Origin: Quinella sp. 2Q5
Lineage (GTDB): Bacteria; Bacillota; Negativicutes; Selenomonadales; Selenomonadaceae
Assembly (NCBI GenBank): GCA_015206785.1
Contig: JADEZQ010000004.1
Location: 1 to 64,000, forward strand
Length of the DNA stretch: 64,000 bases
Direction of reading: 5' to 3'
Below the pieces are notes generated by a model. It saw nothing but the letters and a program-made list of their open reading frames with translations, made no database searches and was not told where the DNA came from. Of this stretch, positions 26,512 through 36,852 are shown piece after piece; positions within the stretch are counted from its first letter, which is position 1, and each line of letters begins with the position of its first letter. The translations under genes and the position numbers were made by a program.

Positions 26512-27654
26512 TCAATTGTCACATAAAAAATTTTTTCGCAGACGAGTCGGTTGGAGCCTCACAAGCAGGAACGGAATGTTCTGCGGATGCTCGAAGCAGT
26601 CCTCAAAGCCGCGGCGGTGGTGGAAGTAGATTTTGTCTTTGTCGCGCGGGTACATGTAGTTGCCGCCCACTTGCCAGAAGAACGGATGGAATTGGTATTC
26701 GTTGCGGTCTTTCTTGAAGTCGTAGAGCAATTTGATTTCGTCGCAGTCCGCCTGGAAGTTCGTCCAAACGTCCCAGTGAATCGGCACGACGACCTTGCAA
26801 CGGAGGTTTTCCGCCATACGCAAAACGTCGATGGAAGTCATTTTGTCTTGCATGCCGATGGGGTTTTCGCCGAACGACGCAAACGCAACGTCGATGTCGT
26901 AGTCCTTGCCGTGCTTGGCGAAGTAGATCGAGAAGTGCGAATCGCCCGAATGATAGATGTTGCCGCCGGGGGTCTTGAGCAGATAGTTAACTGCCTTCTC
27001 GTCCATGTCCGTCGGGCATTTGCCGGTGAGCTCTTCGCGGTTTTCGCTCGTGTCGTCGGTCGTGACAATGCAAGTGCGGTCAAAGCTGTCCAGGCAGACG
27101 ATTTCGATGTCCTTGATTTTGAACGTGTCGCCAGGCTTGACTTCGCGGCAACGTTCCGCGGGCACGCCCCACTTAATCCACGTTTCGACGGATTTTTTCG
27201 GACCGATGAACGGAACGGGGATTTCCTTGCCGTCTTCGATTGTCGTCATGCCGCTGTTGATGACGTGCGCCGCCCATTCCGCCGACATGTGATCCTGATG
27301 ATAATGCGTCGCCAAAACCGCATCGACCTGCTTGAACGCGAACGGATCAATCACGAACGGCACGTTGCGCAGATTCGGTTGCATGCTCCTGCACCCGCAC
27401 ATATTCGCCATCTGATGACCGGGCTTCATCTTGCCGTCGCCGTGTGTACGTTTGCCGTTGCCGCACCACAAATCAATCGTGATGTTTGCGTTGCCGGGCG
27501 TCTTGAACCAAATGCCCGTGCAACCGAGCCACCACATCGCCACCTGACCTTCCGGCACTACCGCCGATTCGATGTCCTCGACCAGCCACGTGCCCCATTC
27601 CGGAAACGTGCTCGCAATCCACTTGTCGCGAGTCATTTCTGAAACTTTACTCAT
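26512..27654 (-). CDS. ulaG: L-ascorbate-6-phosphate lactonase
   Basis: This 380-aa metallo-beta-lactamase-fold protein contains GCTGIWFKTPG, the metal motif THYHQDHMSAEW, a second ligand stretch YHSGDSHFS and IHWDVWTNFQADC. It opens ascorbate 6-phosphate to 3-keto-L-gulonate 6-phosphate. The start is the ATG at 27654; 59 further in-frame codons upstream are AT-rich and cover its promoter. It lies upstream of the regulator with its own promoter, an arrangement parallel to the divergent ulaG of enterobacteria. Confidence 0.93.
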   Translation of the reverse strand: MSKVSEMTRDKWIASTFPEWGTWLVEDIESAVVPEGQVAMWWLGCTGIWFKTPGNANITIDLWCGNGKRTHGDGKMKPGHQMANMCGCRSMQPNLRNVPFVIDPFAFKQVDAVLATHYHQDHMSAEWAAHVINSGMTTIEDGKEIPVPFIGPKKSVETWIKWGVPAERCREVKPGDTFKIKDIEIVCLDSFDRTCIVTTDDTSENREELTGKCPTDMDEKAVNYLLKTPGGNIYHSGDSHFSIYFAKHGKDYDIDVAFASFGENPIGMQDKMTSIDVLRMAENLRCKVVVPIHWDVWTNFQADCDEIKLLYDFKKDRNEYQFHPFFWQVGGNYMYPRDKDKIYFHHRRGFEDCFEHPQNIPFLLVRLQPTRLRKNFLCDN

Positions 27655-27736
27655 GCTTTCGCCACCCTTTCCCTGGCTCCGTCCAAATGTTCTCAAACGA
27701 AACCATATGCTCAATTTTGTGAATCTTTTAAGTGAA

Positions 27737-27765
27737 ATTATAAACTGCTGAAATTTTGGCGTCAA
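27737..27765 (-). promoter_or_regulatory. Sigma-70-type promoter of ulaG
   Basis: On the minus strand TTGACG (27760-27765) and TATAAT (27737-27742) are separated by exactly 17 bases. Transcription would start near 27730, leaving a leader of about 75 bases. Confidence 0.8.
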
Positions 27766-28009
27766 TAGTTTTACGATTTTTTTACGTCGGATTAAACGCG
27801 TTATCACTACAAACTTCCGCTTTGAACACAATTATCAATCATATTCTTCGTTATCGTTATGATTCACCCTTACGGCTGAACATAGATATTTGTCTCCGGA
27901 AACGCCGTCGGGAATCGGGCTCCGGCAAGTTGGTCACCATGAAGGCGGTCGGTTTGCTCGACGACAACGCAACCGTCATCGGCGGCGACGAAGACTGAAT
28001 CAATCGCAC
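27766..28009. other. Gap without a supported gene; possible coding relic
   Basis: This AT-rich stretch separates ulaG from gyrB. Its last 100 bases become GC-rich and coding-like: on the plus strand a frame reads SGKLVTMKAVGLLDDNATVIGGDED and ends in TGA at 27998. No ribosome site or upstream coding part is seen. It looks like the tail of a lost gene. Confidence 0.3.
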
Positions 28010-28012
28010 AAA

Positions 28013-28052
28013 AAAATCCCGCGGGAAAATTTTTCCTGCGGGATAGTTTTTT

Positions 28053-28053
<1 letters not shown>
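28013..28053 (-). terminator. Bidirectional intrinsic terminator after gyrB
   Basis: ATCCCGCGGG (28016-28025) pairs with CCTGCGGGAT (28035-28044) with one mismatch. A runs precede it and T runs follow it, so it can stop transcription on either strand. It directly follows the gyrB stop. Confidence 0.85.
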
Positions 28054-30784
<2,731 letters not shown>

Positions 30785-30822
30785 ATTGTTGCCTCCTCGA
30801 AAATTTTTGCCGCGGGGTCAAA

Positions 30823-32163
30823 TCAGTTGAACCAGGTCATGACCTCTTGGGCGGAGCCGCGCAGGCAGAAAAGAATTGTCCTGTCGCCCGGCTCAAGGAT
30901 CGTGTTGCCGTTGGGGATGGCTGCCTTGTTCTTGCGGACGTATGCGCACACCAGGCACGAGCGCGGGAGCTTGACGTCCATCAGCTTTTTGCCCGCGACT
31001 TTCGCGCCGCTCTGCACGATGAGTTCGACAGCCTCGGCGCGAGCCCCTTCCAATATCGACACGCTAACCACGCCGCCGCGCCTGACGAAGGCAAGCACCT
31101 CGCTGGCGGAAAGGAGCCTGGCAGAGATTACCACGTCCACACCGACTTTGGCAATGAGATCGGCTAATTCGGTTCGATAGACGCGCACGACAGTTTTCTT
31201 CGCGCCAAGGTTTTTGGCAAGCAGAGCCACCATAAGGTTCAGCTTGTCGTCCTCGGTCAAGCAAACGACAACGTCCGCCGAAGCGATGCCTTCCTGCGCA
31301 AGAAGGTCGACGTTGGTGCCGTCGCCGTAAATGGCAATCGAATCGCCCGTCAAGAGCTGCGCCATCTCCTCGCAACGTTCGCGATCCTTTTCGATGACTT
31401 TGACGTTGACGCCCGCGTTTATGAGCATGAGAGCCAACGTCCGCCCGATTCTGCCCGCGCCGATAATCATCACGCGTTCGAGCCTTTTGGAGTCCTGTTG
31501 CACGAAGTTGGAGCTGAACTTTTCTATGGCGTCGGGAAAGCCGATGAAGTAGGCGTTGTCGTGCACCTGCAAAGAATCGTCGCCGTGGGGAATAATCATT
31601 TCGTGGTCGCGGAAAATCAGCCCCGCCAAAACTCCCGTCGGCAGGTTGAGCTTTTTGAGCGGGACGCCGACATAACGGCTGTGCTTGCCGATTTTGACTT
31701 CGAACAGGCGAACTTTGCCGCCCGCAAACTCGTCGACGTCGAGAGCCGCCGGTGTCATGAGTATCCGATAAATTTCGTGCGCGGCTATCATTTCGGGGTT
31801 CAACATCAAGTCGATGTCGAAGTTCTTCTTGAGATAGTCCTTCGCCTCGCTTAGGAACTGCATATCGCGTATGCGGGCAATGGTGTGGCGGACGCCGTGC
31901 TTCTTGGCAAGAATGCAAGCGACCATGTTGACTTCGTCGGTGCCCGTCACGGCGATGAAGACATCCGCGCCGTTGACGTCGGGGTCGTCCATTGTTATCG
32001 GGCTGGCACCGTTGGCGGTTATCGTGAGCACGTCCAAATTATTTTTTACGGCGACGAGCTGGCTCTCTTCGCGGTCAATGACGGTAACCGACATTTGCTC
32101 GCTGCTCAAAAGTTCGGCGATTGTGTAACCGAGCTTGCCTGCTCCAACAATTACCACGCGCAT
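30823..32163 (-). CDS. trkA: Trk potassium uptake regulator TrkA
   Basis: This 446-aa protein has two tandem NAD-binding RCK units: GAGKLGYTIAELLS at the N-terminus and GAGRIGRTLALMLI near residue 227. Each is followed by a TrkA-C domain. It binds NAD(H) at the cytoplasmic face of a TrkH channel and gates potassium entry. trkH is not present here. The ATG at 32163 has GGAGGAAAG before it. Confidence 0.92.
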   Translation of the reverse strand: MRVVIVGAGKLGYTIAELLSSEQMSVTVIDREESQLVAVKNNLDVLTITANGASPITMDDPDVNGADVFIAVTGTDEVNMVACILAKKHGVRHTIARIRDMQFLSEAKDYLKKNFDIDLMLNPEMIAAHEIYRILMTPAALDVDEFAGGKVRLFEVKIGKHSRYVGVPLKKLNLPTGVLAGLIFRDHEMIIPHGDDSLQVHDNAYFIGFPDAIEKFSSNFVQQDSKRLERVMIIGAGRIGRTLALMLINAGVNVKVIEKDRERCEEMAQLLTGDSIAIYGDGTNVDLLAQEGIASADVVVCLTEDDKLNLMVALLAKNLGAKKTVVRVYRTELADLIAKVGVDVVISARLLSASEVLAFVRRGGVVSVSILEGARAEAVELIVQSGAKVAGKKLMDVKLPRSCLVCAYVRKNKAAIPNGNTILEPGDRTILFCLRGSAQEVMTWFN

Positions 32164-32195
32164 AAAACTTTCCTCCAACCGTAATCAGTTAACGT

Positions 32196-32224
32196 ATCTT
32201 ACATTGCAACTGCGGCTAAGTCAA
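32196..32224 (-). promoter_or_regulatory. Promoter of trkA
   Basis: On the minus strand TTGACT (32219-32224) and TAAGAT (32196-32201) are spaced by 17 bases, about 30 bases ahead of the ATG. Confidence 0.7.
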
Positions 32225-32306
32225 ACATTGTCGGTTCGCAATTGATTTGGAAGGCGAATCGTTTTCTACGCCGATCCCGTCGCTGAACACTTCCGGAAAA
32301 TAAAGC

Positions 32307-32335
32307 GTGACAATATCGCCGCAAAACGTTAAAAT
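32307..32335 (+). promoter_or_regulatory. Promoter of the liv operon
   Basis: GTGACA (32307-32312) and TAAAAT (32330-32335) are spaced by 17 bases, with the livH ATG 32 bases further on. It is divergent from the trkA promoter. Confidence 0.7.
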
Positions 32336-32366
32336 CTCTGCGATAATCTGTCGAGGAGGTTTTTTT

Positions 32367-33254
32367 ATGGACTTTGCACATCAACTCATTCAGCAGTTGA
32401 TAAACGGCGTGAGCCTGGGCAGTATTTACGCGCTGATTGCTCTGGGCTACACGATGATCTACGGCATCATAAAGCTGATTAACTTTGCACACGGCGACGT
32501 TTACATGGTTGGCGCGTACATCGGCTTTGCGGCGGTGACAATTGGACACATGTCGATTTTGCCCGCGCTGCTGATATCCATGGCTCTGACGGCTCTTTTG
32601 GGCATGTTGGTCGAACGCATCGCCTACAAGCCGTTGCGTCACGCGCCGCGCATTTCGCTTTTGATAACGGCAATCGGCGTGTCGTTCTTCCTGGAATATG
32701 CCAGCATGTATTTCGTGACGCCGACGCCGCGCACGTTCCCGGGGACGTCGCTCAACTTTGCCTTTAACATCGCCGGTTTCGTCGTCAACGGGCAACAACT
32801 GCTGATCTTTACGATAACGATTATCCTGATGGCTCTGCTCACTTACATCGTGCAGAAGACCAAACTCGGCAAGGCAATGCGCGCGGCGAGCTTCGACACG
32901 GAGACGGCGCAATTGATGGGCGTGGACGCTGACCGCGTGATATCTATGACGTTTTGCATCGGCTCGGCGCTGGCGGCGGCGGCGGGCGTGCTCGTGGGCA
33001 TTTACTACAACACAATCGATCCGCTCATGGGAATCATGCCCGGCTTGAAGGCGTTTGTGGCGGCGGTTTTGGGCGGTATAGGAATTTTGCCCGGCGCGGT
33101 CGTCGGCGGAATCGTCCTCGGCGTGGTTGAGGCTCTGGTCGCGGGGTTTTTGTCGTCAACGTTCAGAGACGCGGCGGCGTTTGCGATTTTGATTCTGGTG
33201 CTGTTGATTAAGCCAAGCGGGCTCTTCGGCAAGAACACGAACGAAAAGGTGTGA
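32367..33254 (+). CDS. livH: Branched-chain amino acid ABC transporter permease LivH
   Basis: This 295-aa membrane protein has about eight TM segments and the family stretches NGVSLGSIYALIALGYTMIYG, AVLGGIGILPGAVVGG and MRAASFDTETAQLMGVDADR. It forms the channel with LivM. The start is the ATG at 32367 behind GAGGAGG. It is the first gene of the operon. No periplasmic binding protein (LivJ/K) gene is seen next to it. Confidence 0.93.
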   Translation: MDFAHQLIQQLINGVSLGSIYALIALGYTMIYGIIKLINFAHGDVYMVGAYIGFAAVTIGHMSILPALLISMALTALLGMLVERIAYKPLRHAPRISLLITAIGVSFFLEYASMYFVTPTPRTFPGTSLNFAFNIAGFVVNGQQLLIFTITIILMALLTYIVQKTKLGKAMRAASFDTETAQLMGVDADRVISMTFCIGSALAAAAGVLVGIYYNTIDPLMGIMPGLKAFVAAVLGGIGILPGAVVGGIVLGVVEALVAGFLSSTFRDAAAFAILILVLLIKPSGLFGKNTNEKV

Positions 33255-33257
33255 ACT

Positions 33258-34223
33258 ATGAACTCTGCACGGAAAAAAGATTTAGTTATGCTCATCTTCG
33301 GTTTGTTGCTGTACGGCGTCTTACAAATGATGATCAGCGCGAAAATTATCGGCTCGTTCTGGGAACTCAACATCATCCTGATTTGCGTCAACGTTATCCT
33401 GTCGGTAAGCCTCAACCTCATCAACGGCTACACGGGGCAGTTCTCTCTCGGTCACGCGGGCTTCATGGCGGTCGGTGCATATGTCGGCGTCGTCGCCACG
33501 GCAAAGTTTGGTCTGCCGCTGATTGCCGCGCTGATCCTCGGAGCAGTTGCCGCGGGATTTTTGGGCTTCCTCATCGGTTTGCCGACGCTGCGCCTGCGCG
33601 GAGACTATCTGGCGATTGCCACGCTCGGTCTGGGCGAAATCATCCGAATCGTCATCATGAACATTGACTACGTCGGCGGGGCGGCGGGCTTCAAAGGCAT
33701 TGCACACCTGACGAATTTCACATGGGTCTTTATGACGATGCTCGTGACGCTGTTCTTCATCAAGAATTTCGTGAACTCTTCGCACGGCCGCGCATGCATT
33801 GCCATCCGCGAAAACGAAATCGCCGCCGAAGCTATGGGCGTCAATACCACCAAATACAAGGTCATGGCGTTCACGCTCGGCGCAGCGTTCGCGGGAGTGG
33901 CAGGCGGGCTCTTCGCGCACCAGTTCTATCTGATTAGCCCCGCGTCGTTCACGTTCATGGCGTCGTTCAACTATCTGATCATGGTCGTTATGGGCGGGCT
34001 CGGCTCAATCACCGGCTCAATCGCCGGAGCCTTCGTCGTGACGTTCATCTCGGCGGCTCTGGCGTCATTCCCCGAAGTGCGCATGATAATCTACGCGCTG
34101 GCACTGATCCTGATGATGTTCTATCGCCCGCAAGGTCTGTTCGGCTACATGGAGATAACGAACGTCGGAGCGATAAAAAAATTCCTCGACAAAGTTTCCG
34201 GCACGAAGGAGGCAACGACGTGA
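33258..34223 (+). CDS. livM: Branched-chain amino acid ABC transporter permease LivM
   Basis: This 321-aa membrane protein contains NGYTGQFSLGHAGFMAVGAY, TLRLRGDYLAIATLGLGEI and GGLGSITGSIAGAF, all typical of LivM. It lies three bases after livH. Its TGA overlaps the GTG start of a 66-aa gene that is not part of the usual liv set. Confidence 0.93.
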   Translation: MNSARKKDLVMLIFGLLLYGVLQMMISAKIIGSFWELNIILICVNVILSVSLNLINGYTGQFSLGHAGFMAVGAYVGVVATAKFGLPLIAALILGAVAAGFLGFLIGLPTLRLRGDYLAIATLGLGEIIRIVIMNIDYVGGAAGFKGIAHLTNFTWVFMTMLVTLFFIKNFVNSSHGRACIAIRENEIAAEAMGVNTTKYKVMAFTLGAAFAGVAGGLFAHQFYLISPASFTFMASFNYLIMVVMGGLGSITGSIAGAFVVTFISAALASFPEVRMIIYALALILMMFYRPQGLFGYMEITNVGAIKKFLDKVSGTKEATT

Positions 34224-34420
34224 ACAATCTCAAGCGCGAGGCAATCGCCTTGATTGAAAGCATTCCCGACGAGAGGTCGGACGTCCTGATTGCCGCCGTC
34301 AAAAATCTGCGCGCTCTCATCGAAGACGACGACGAAATTTTTTCCCGCGCCGAACAGGACTTGGCGTTGATGGAAGACATCGAAACCTTGACCAGGGGAG
34401 GCGACGTCAATGGCGAGTAA
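34220..34420 (+). CDS. Small helical protein of unknown function inside the liv operon
   Basis: The 66-aa product (MNNLKREAIALIESIPDERS at the start, then a run rich in D and E) is predicted to be helical and acidic. It recalls small antitoxin-like proteins that begin with an ALxxIPxE helix, but no toxin gene lies beside it. It looks truly translated: AAGGAGG seven bases before the GTG, a start overlapping the livM stop (GTGA), and an end overlapping the livG start by 11 bases. I do not assign a function. Confidence 0.65.
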   Translation: MNNLKREAIALIESIPDERSDVLIAAVKNLRALIEDDDEIFSRAEQDLALMEDIETLTRGGDVNGE

Positions 34421-35189
34421 ACATCTGCTGGAAACAACGGACGTGTCGGAGGTCTTCGGCGGGCTAAAGGCGGTGTCGGACTTCAACATCTACATCGACC
34501 GCGGCGAACTCATCGGGCTCATCGGTCCCAACGGCGCGGGCAAGACGACGGCGTTCAACCTGATAACGGGCGTCTATCAACCGACCACGGGCGAGATAAC
34601 CTTCGACGGCAAATCAATCGTCGGAATGAAGCCGTACGAAATCACCACGCGCGGCATCGCCCGCACCTTCCAGAACATCCGCCTGTTCAGCGAGCTGAGC
34701 GTCCTCGACAACGTCAAGATCGCCTATCACTGCCACGTGAAGTACGGGCTGATTGAATCCGTCCTGCGCATGGGTCGCTACTTCGGCGAAGAGAAATCCA
34801 TCGAAGACGACGCGTTCAACTTGCTGAAAATTTTCAAGCTCGACTCTCACGCCCACGAGGTCGCCAAAAATCTTCCGTACGGTGCACAGCGTCGGCTGGA
34901 GATTGCCCGCGCCCTTGCCGCCAAACCAAAGCTGTTGTTGCTCGACGAACCCGCCGCCGGCATGAACCCGCAAGAGACGCACGAACTCATGGAAATGATT
35001 CGCTGGATACGCAAGCAGTTCGGGCTGACGGTGTTGCTCATCGAACACGACATGAGTTTGGTCATGGGCATCTGCGAACGGATTTACGTCCTCGAATACG
35101 GCATCATCATCGCTGACGGCACGCCCGCCGAAATTCAGAACAACCCCGAAGTCATTCGCGCATATCTGGGAGCGGAGGCGATCAACTGA
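34410..35189 (+). CDS. livG: Branched-chain amino acid ABC transporter ATPase LivG
   Basis: This 259-aa ATPase has Walker A GPNGAGKTT, the family motif RTFQNIRLFSELSVLDNV, Q-rich signature NLPYGAQRRLEIARAL and Walker B LLLLDEPAAGMNP. It is one of the two ATPases driving LivHM. The signature serine is replaced (PYGAQ), as is common in LivG. Its TGA overlaps the ATG of the acyltransferase gene. Confidence 0.93.
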   Translation: MASKHLLETTDVSEVFGGLKAVSDFNIYIDRGELIGLIGPNGAGKTTAFNLITGVYQPTTGEITFDGKSIVGMKPYEITTRGIARTFQNIRLFSELSVLDNVKIAYHCHVKYGLIESVLRMGRYFGEEKSIEDDAFNLLKIFKLDSHAHEVAKNLPYGAQRRLEIARALAAKPKLLLLDEPAAGMNPQETHELMEMIRWIRKQFGLTVLLIEHDMSLVMGICERIYVLEYGIIIADGTPAEIQNNPEVIRAYLGAEAIN

Positions 35190-36142
35190 TGGCGTACAAG
35201 ACTTTGATCTTCGGCACCGACGACATGTTCGACAAGCTGCGGAAATATTACGTGCAGGCTGTTCGCGGCGGTCTCTTGCAAATCGTCGGCTATCTCGTCT
35301 TGCAAGACAACCGCCTGAGTTTCGTCGCGCCCGACGGCAGAAGACTCACCACTCCGCCAAAATTTGAGCTGGTGATAGTTTCGTCGAGGTTTGACTTCTA
35401 TCGGCGCATGAAGTTCATCGAAAGACGCGGCGTCCCCCGCAACCGAATCATCGACGGGCGCATCTTCACGGTGCCGGAGCTGAACTTGCCGCGGCTTGTC
35501 AAATACGGCGTCGCTTGCGGCGTTCTGAATCCGAAAAAGTTCTGCGCCAATTCCCATTCGATTTACCCGCAGTTCCACACCTTCACGAAGAACGACACGA
35601 CCTTGACGTTGGGCGCGAAGAGTTACGTCTCAATTGACTGTCGCATTGAAGGCAAGGGTGAGATTGTCGCGGGGAAGTTTGCGTGTGTGTCGCGGGATAT
35701 AGTTTTTTCGCTCAGCGAGAACATGACGCACAACTGGCGCAACGTGACTAACAGCGGTGCCGCCAACATCGACTGGAAATTTCCCGACGAATTCAAGCCG
35801 CCTCAGGGCACGTGCAAAATTTTCATCGGCAACGACGTTTGGATCGGGCGTGGCTGTGTTTTGAAGAGCGCCAACCCCGACAAGCCCCTCGTCATCGGTG
35901 ACGGCGCAGTCATCGCCTCGGATAGCGTCGTCGTCAAGAACGTCCCGCCCTATGCCATCGTCGGCGGCAACCCCGCCAATATCATCAAGTTCCGTTTCCC
36001 CGAAGACACCATCGAAGCTTTCGAGCGCATCAAGTGGTGGGAATGGAGCCTCGACAAAATCCACGACAACTTTAGATATTTCAACGACATCGACAAATTC
36101 GTCGCTCTGCACGACAGGAGGTCTGCTTATGGCAATGCTTAA
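35189..36142 (+). CDS. Left-handed beta-helix acyltransferase (CatB/Vat-like) inside the liv operon
   Basis: This 317-aa protein has two parts. Residues 1-110 are a Rossmann-like domain (KTLIFGTDDMFDKL; FELVIVSSRFDFYRRM), similar to those in front of sugar O-acyltransferases. Residues 125-275 show hexapeptide repeats (IEGKGEIVAGKFACVSRDI; IFIGNDVWIGRGCVL; IGDGAVIASDSVVVKNVPPYAIVGGNPA). The catalytic histidine is probably in ENMTHNW. The likely reaction is acetyl transfer to a sugar or antibiotic-like acceptor. It stands between livG and livF with overlaps or short gaps, which is odd for a transporter operon. Confidence 0.82.
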   Translation: MAYKTLIFGTDDMFDKLRKYYVQAVRGGLLQIVGYLVLQDNRLSFVAPDGRRLTTPPKFELVIVSSRFDFYRRMKFIERRGVPRNRIIDGRIFTVPELNLPRLVKYGVACGVLNPKKFCANSHSIYPQFHTFTKNDTTLTLGAKSYVSIDCRIEGKGEIVAGKFACVSRDIVFSLSENMTHNWRNVTNSGAANIDWKFPDEFKPPQGTCKIFIGNDVWIGRGCVLKSANPDKPLVIGDGAVIASDSVVVKNVPPYAIVGGNPANIIKFRFPEDTIEAFERIKWWEWSLDKIHDNFRYFNDIDKFVALHDRRSAYGNA

Positions 36143-36839
36143 CGTCAACGACATCAACGTTTACTACGGCGCAATTCACGCAATCAAAGGCATCAGCCTG
36201 ACCGTGGACGAAGGCGAGATAGTCACGCTCATCGGCGCGAACGGCGCGGGCAAGTCCACCACGTTGCGCACGATATCGGGTCTGCTAAAGCCAAAGACCG
36301 GCACGATAAATTTCCTCGGCAAGGAGATTGCAGGTATGCCCGCACACAAAATCGTCCGCGAAGGAATTTCGCAGGTGCCCGAAGGTCGGCGCATCTTCGC
36401 GGAAATGACCGTGCAGGAAAACCTGGAGCTGGGAGCCTTCACGCGCACCGACAAAGACGAGATTCAATCCGACTTCAAGATGGTTTTCGGGCGTTTTCCG
36501 CGGCTGGAGGAGCGGCGTCTTCAACAGGCGGGAACTCTCTCCGGCGGCGAACAGCAAATGTTGGCAATGGGTCGTGCGCTGATGAGCCGCCCGAAACTTT
36601 TGCTCCTCGACGAACCGAGCATGGGGCTTGCGCCGCTTTTGATCCGCGAAATTTTTAACATCATCGTCGACATCAACAAGACCGGCACCACCGTCCTGCT
36701 CGTCGAACAGAACGCCAACATGGCACTGTCCATAGCCAACCGCGCTTACGTTTTGGAGACCGGGCGAATCACCATCAGCGGCGACGCCAAAGAGCTTGCC
36801 TCAAGCGAAAACATCCGCAAGGCATATCTCGGCGGCTAA
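36129..36839 (+). CDS. livF: Branched-chain amino acid ABC transporter ATPase LivF
   Basis: This 236-aa ATPase has Walker A GANGAGKSTT, VPEGRRIFAEMTVQENL, signature LSGGEQQMLAMGRAL and Walker B LLLLDEPSMGLAP. It is the second ATPase of the Liv importer. The start is the ATG at 36129, with AGGAGG (36116-36121) seven bases upstream, inside the tail of the acyltransferase gene. Confidence 0.94.
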   Translation: MAMLNVNDINVYYGAIHAIKGISLTVDEGEIVTLIGANGAGKSTTLRTISGLLKPKTGTINFLGKEIAGMPAHKIVREGISQVPEGRRIFAEMTVQENLELGAFTRTDKDEIQSDFKMVFGRFPRLEERRLQQAGTLSGGEQQMLAMGRALMSRPKLLLLDEPSMGLAPLLIREIFNIIVDINKTGTTVLLVEQNANMALSIANRAYVLETGRITISGDAKELASSENIRKAYLGG

Positions 36840-36852
36840 GGGGGCTCTCATC

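Noticed and set aside
26509..26522. GTGTCAATTGTCAC as an operator
   Set aside because: Only the central CAATTG is palindromic, and it overlaps the ulaG stop codon; too weak to claim.
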